Source of the DNA: a marine gamma proteobacterium HTCC2089
Lineage (GTDB): Bacteria; Pseudomonadota; Gammaproteobacteria; Pseudomonadales; Azotimanducaceae
DNA length: 43,196 nt
Assembly: GCA_905182905.1 (NCBI GenBank)
Contig: CAJJDH010000003.1
Location: 1 to 43,196 of the forward strand
Direction: 5' to 3'
The notes beneath the pieces were generated by a model. That model saw nothing but the letters and a program-made list of their open reading frames with translations, was not told where the DNA came from and searched no databases. Within the stretch, counting starts at the first letter, position 1. The number at the start of each line of letters is the position of its first letter. The translations under genes and the position numbers were made by a program. This document shows positions 40,521 through 43,196 of this stretch, one piece after another.

Positions 40521-41114
40521 ATGATTATTAGTCTAGCCACCAAAGCACAAATGTACTTAGACAAGATCAACGTCACAGACTTTATCGCCCCTCTTCTACT
40601 CAGACTTTATTTGGTACCAGTTTTTTGGATGGCCGGGTCCATGAAGCTTGGCAGTATGGAAAGCACCATTGAATGGTTTGGCAACCCTGATTGGGGCCTA
40701 GGTCTCCCCCTACCATTTCTTATGGCGTGGGCGGCTACACTCACCGAGGTAGTCGGCGCGATCTTCTTATTCTTTGGCTTTGCAACTCGGTGGATTTCTA
40801 TTCCGCTGATTATCACTATGATTGTTGCAGCGGTTACAGTGCACTTACCTAATGGTTGGCTAGCAATTGCGGAAGGTGGCGGGCTGTTTGCAACCGAAAG
40901 AACAATGGGGGCGATTCAACGCTTGGATAGAGCCAAAGAGATTTTACAAGAGAATGCAAACTACAGCTGGCTTACCGAAAAAGGCAGCCTTGTGATTCTT
41001 AACAATGGAATTGAATTCGCGGCAACGTATACCATTATGCTGGTAGCACTACTTTACATTGGCGCGGGTAAGCTAAGCTTAGACCACCTTATCGCCAAAC
41101 GTTTTCAACGTTAA
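40521..41114 (+). CDS. DoxX family membrane protein of the Hvf operon
   Basis: A 197-residue four-helix membrane protein. The first helix block APLLLRLYLVPVFWMAGSMKLG is the DoxX opening. The second and third (LPLPFLMAWAATLTEVVGAIFLFFGFATRW, ISIPLIITMIVAAVTVHLPNGW) follow, and the last is TYTIMLVALLYIGAGKLSL. A soluble insertion lies between helices 3 and 4 (ERTMGAIQRLDRAKEILQEN), larger than in basic DoxX. Proteins of this type often complete MNIO RiPP operons, and their role in copper or redox handling is not settled. AAGGAG lies 7 nt before the ATG. The operon ends in two terminators. Confidence 0.88.
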   Translation: MIISLATKAQMYLDKINVTDFIAPLLLRLYLVPVFWMAGSMKLGSMESTIEWFGNPDWGLGLPLPFLMAWAATLTEVVGAIFLFFGFATRWISIPLIITMIVAAVTVHLPNGWLAIAEGGGLFATERTMGAIQRLDRAKEILQENANYSWLTEKGSLVILNNGIEFAATYTIMLVALLYIGAGKLSLDHLIAKRFQR

Positions 41115-41130
41115 CGCACCGGCAATATTA

Positions 41131-41158
41131 GCCAAAGACACTTTTGGCGCAATTTTTT
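41131..41158 (+). terminator. First terminator after the Hvf operon
   Basis: GCCAAA (41131-41136) pairs with TTTGGC (41143-41148) and is followed by GCAA and six T. It is a modest stem. The stronger one follows at once. Confidence 0.5.
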
Positions 41159-41162
41159 AAAC

Positions 41163-41193
41163 AAAAAAAGGCGATCTAAGGATCGCCTTTTTT
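41163..41193. terminator. Strong bidirectional intrinsic terminator
   Basis: GGCGATC (41170-41176) and GATCGCC (41181-41187) form a perfect 7-bp stem around TAAG. Seven A precede and six T follow, so it can stop the Hvf operon (+) and the convergent membrane gene (-). Confidence 0.9.
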
Positions 41194-41239
41194 GCGCCGC
41201 GGCCACTAACGGGCAGCAGCTGATCTATATTTTGATTTC

Positions 41240-41890
41240 TTATAGAACCCGCAGGATACCCGCAAGTAATACAGTCAAAACTAGGCCTGAAACAATCACA
41301 CCACGAACTGTAGTCAGTGGTCCTTGCTTACCAAACATCGCATTACCTTGCAGCAGTGCAATGATCACCAAACACGCAATAATTGCATTGGTGTTAGAAG
41401 CAATGCCACCACTCGAAAGGTGGGCACTTGACCCCATAAACCACAACATGGGCATTGAGAACAATGTGTTGGTACGCGAAGCAAGACCCGCTTTAGGTGC
41501 GGCTGCCGCAGCTGCTGGATCTGGTTCGTTACCAGCAGCGACCCCTTGATTCGACTCAACAATGATCTTTTGATTTGGCCAAATAATGAGCCAAACGTTA
41601 AGGAACATTAACGTACCCAGAGTTGCGCCAACTGTAATATCGCTTGTTAGACCAGTATGACGATAACCAAGAAGTACGACTCCTGTTAGAAAGGTACCCA
41701 TTGCACCCCAACGGAACCACCATAAAGCACGCGGCGCTAACTTCGAAAATGCGTCCACTCTTGCATTAGGTTCAGCTTCTTTAAAATACTCAGTTTGAAC
41801 AAAGTTAAAGTAGTAAAGTAATCCTATCCATGTAATACCGAACAAGACGTGGGCGTACCTCGCCAAGTAATCCATCATCGCAGCGTCCAT
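41240..41890 (-). CDS. Urate_ox_N-like multi-pass membrane protein (PuuD N-terminal domain)
   Basis: A 216-residue membrane protein with about five to six helices: YLARYAHVLFGITWIGLLYYFNFVQ at the N terminus, then FRWGAMGTFLTGVVLLGYR, TLMFLNVWLIIWPNQKIIVES, and three helices after residue 135. The opening YAHVLFGITWIGLLYYFNF and LIIWPNQ blocks match the membrane domain of PuuD-type urate hydroxylase (PF06181). The C-terminal cytochrome c part of PuuD is missing and is not encoded beside it, so urate oxidation is unproven. An Ala/Pro-rich cytoplasmic loop (DPAAAAAAPKAG) is notable. AGGGGA precedes the ATG. Confidence 0.7.
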   Translation of the reverse strand: MDAAMMDYLARYAHVLFGITWIGLLYYFNFVQTEYFKEAEPNARVDAFSKLAPRALWWFRWGAMGTFLTGVVLLGYRHTGLTSDITVGATLGTLMFLNVWLIIWPNQKIIVESNQGVAAGNEPDPAAAAAAPKAGLASRTNTLFSMPMLWFMGSSAHLSSGGIASNTNAIIACLVIIALLQGNAMFGKQGPLTTVRGVIVSGLVLTVLLAGILRVL

Positions 41891-42090
41891 AAAATCCCCT
41901 AGTGTTATTGCGAGCTATTGCTCTGGAAAACGACTACGGAAGGATAACGAATAGCACTTCAAGGCACCAGTAAAAGCCAAATGAATCATGGTATTTCGTA
42001 ATGGACTGTAACTCTTCTACCCAATATTTGAGCTTTTCACATGAAGCGCCATGAGCCGCAGGTGCAAATTACCGCTGGAGTATGTTTGCC

Positions 42091-42124
42091 AAAACAAAAA
42101 AAACCCGGCTAAAGCCGGGTTTTT
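42091..42124 (-). terminator. Intrinsic terminator of groEL
   Basis: ACCCGGC (42103-42109) pairs with GCCGGGT (42114-42120) around TAAA. On the minus strand the stem is followed by a T-rich run from the A-tract at 42091-42102. It lies 20 nt after the groEL stop. The mirror-image T-run makes it possibly bidirectional. Confidence 0.88.
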
Positions 42125-42143
42125 AAAGCTAGTGTAGATTGCT

Positions 42144-43196
42144 CTACATCATGCCGCCCATATCCGGCATACCACCAGGCATTCCGCCTCCGGCACCACC
42201 TTCATCAGGCTGATCGCTTACCATAGCTTCCGTTGTGATCATAAGACCCGCAACAGAAGATGCAGCTTGAAGCGCTGTTCTGGTCACTTTAGCTGGATCA
42301 AGAATACCCATTGCCAACATATCACCGTACTCACCGGTGGCTGCGTTGTAGCCATCGTTACCACCTAGGGCTGCAACCTTGTCCAAAACAACCGCGCCTT
42401 CAACACCAGCGTTGTGAGCGATTTGACGCAATGGCGCGCTCATAGCACGTACCGCTAAAGCAATACCTACTGCTTGGTCTTCGTTATCGCCGACAGCACT
42501 CTCAGCTGCAGCAATAGCACGTACCAATGTCACACCACCGCCAGGCACGACGCCTTCTTCAACGGCTGCACGAGTTGAATGCAGTGCATCTTCTACTCGA
42601 GCTTTCTTTTCTTTCATTTCTACTTCAGTTGGTGCGCCAACCTTAATCACTGCAACACCACCAGCCAACTTGGCTAGACGCTCTTGAAGTTTTTCACGGT
42701 CGTAGTCTGACGAAGTGTCTTCGATTTCTGCACGAATCTGCTTGATTCGACCTGCAATCTCTTCCTTGTCACCAGCGCCATCAACAATAGTTGTATTTTC
42801 TTTTGATGAAGCAACACGCTTAGCTGTACCAAGATCTTCTAAAGTTGCGCCCTCTAAAGTTAGGCCAACTTCTTCAGAAATCACTGTGCCGCCAGTCAAT
42901 ACTGCAATGTCTTGCAACATTGCTTTACGACGATCACCAAAACCAGGTGCTTTAGCCGCAGCAACTTTAACAATACCGCGCATGTTGTTTACAACTAGAG
43001 TTGCCAGTGCTTCGCCTTCGATGTCTTCAGCAACCACGATCAACGGCCGACCTGCTTTTGCAACGTTTTCTAAAATAGGCAGAAGATCTCGGATGTTAGA
43101 GATTTTCTTGTCACACAAAAGAATGAAGGGGTCTTCATGCTCAGCAGCCATAGAATCTTGGTTGTTGATGAAGTAAGGAGACAAATAACCGCGATC
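42144..43196 (-). CDS. groL: Chaperonin GroEL, C-terminal part (runs off the window)
   Basis: 350 residues of GroEL, starting inside [13 protein letters not shown], near residue 195 of the usual 548. [21 protein letters not shown] and the [23 protein letters not shown] block are the apical domain. The equatorial half has [36 protein letters not shown], and it closes with the Gly/Met tail [10 protein letters not shown]. The N-terminal ATP-binding part and any groES lie beyond the right edge. The open frame fills the window to its last base, so it is truncated by the edge rather than broken. Role: ATP-driven protein folding. Confidence 0.97.
   Translation of the reverse strand, partial: DRGYLSPYFINNQDSMAAEHEDPFILLCDKKISNIRDLLPILENVAKAGRPLIVVAEDIEGEALATLVVNNMRGIVKVAAAKAPGFGDRRKAMLQDIAVLTGGTVISEEVGLTLEGATLEDLGTAKRVASSKENTTIVDGAGDKEEIAGRIKQIRAEIEDTSSDYDREKLQERLAKLAGGVAVIKVGAPTEVEMKEKKARVEDALHSTRAAVEEGVVPGGGVTLVRAIAAAESAVGDNEDQAVGIALAVRAMSAPLRQIAHNAGVEGAVVLDKVAALGGNDGYNAATGEYGDMLAMGILDPAKVTRTALQAASSVAGLMITTEAMVSDQPDEGGAGGGMPGGMPDMGGMM

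Overview
The window reads as a piece of chromosome from a free-living, probably marine, gammaproteobacterium. Gene content and protein sequences (RhlB, MetR, exonuclease I, GroEL, an Hvf-type copper RiPP operon, a split acyl-CoA carboxylase cluster) fit the Halieaceae/Spongiibacteraceae (OM60/NOR5-like) neighbourhood, but that placement is inference from protein character and not a database result. Coding density is high. I see no tRNA, rRNA, insertion sequence, phage gene or CRISPR array. The right edge cuts through groEL.

Layout. 1-6.6 kb (+): a close-packed run of a PLP aminotransferase, the RNA helicase rhlB with a long acidic N-terminal extension, a Nit-type amidase, an AI-2E family membrane protein, hisC and a cupin. 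6.8-8.2 kb (+): a luciferase-like oxidoreductase and a SixA-like phosphatase. 8.2-9.2 kb (-): an RNA m5C methyltransferase. 9.4-12.8 kb (+): a two-domain VOC protein, two uncharacterised membrane proteins, a secreted metallo-beta-lactamase-fold hydrolase and a diverged PNPOx-family flavoprotein. 12.8-13.8 kb (-): metR with a near-consensus MetR box upstream. 13.9-17.7 kb: a glycosyltransferase, methyltransferase and alpha/alpha-toroid gene set facing a second methyltransferase, function unknown.

17.7-26.7 kb (-): a small membrane protein, then a catabolic block read right to left: purC, an unknown 148-residue protein, biotin carboxylase, a 73-residue biotin carrier, an enoyl-CoA hydratase-like protein, a carboxyltransferase and an MFE-2-like dehydrogenase. 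Upstream of these lie a second SDR and a Cys/Met-metabolism PLP enzyme. 26.8-33.8 kb (-): a PAS-GGDEF-EAL protein, two NUDIX hydrolases, an osmoprotectant-type ABC importer whose binding protein is fused in front of its permease, and sbcB. 33.8-38.0 kb: a DASS anion symporter, a lipoprotein aminopeptidase whose 3' end overlaps the symporter, a PlsC-like acyltransferase and a coiled-coil membrane protein.

38.0-41.2 kb is the most distinctive region. A 416-bp gene-free stretch precedes a four-gene operon: a secreted precursor with twelve EGKCG motifs in 45-bp tandem repeats, a DUF692/MNIO maturase, a DUF2063 partner and a DoxX membrane protein. The order matches the HvfA/HvfB/HvfC copper-binding RiPP (bufferin) systems, in which an iron enzyme converts EGKCG cysteines to oxazolone/thioamide or thiooxazole groups. 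Tandem terminators close the operon. The window ends with a Urate_ox_N-like membrane protein and the C-terminal part of groEL with its own terminator.
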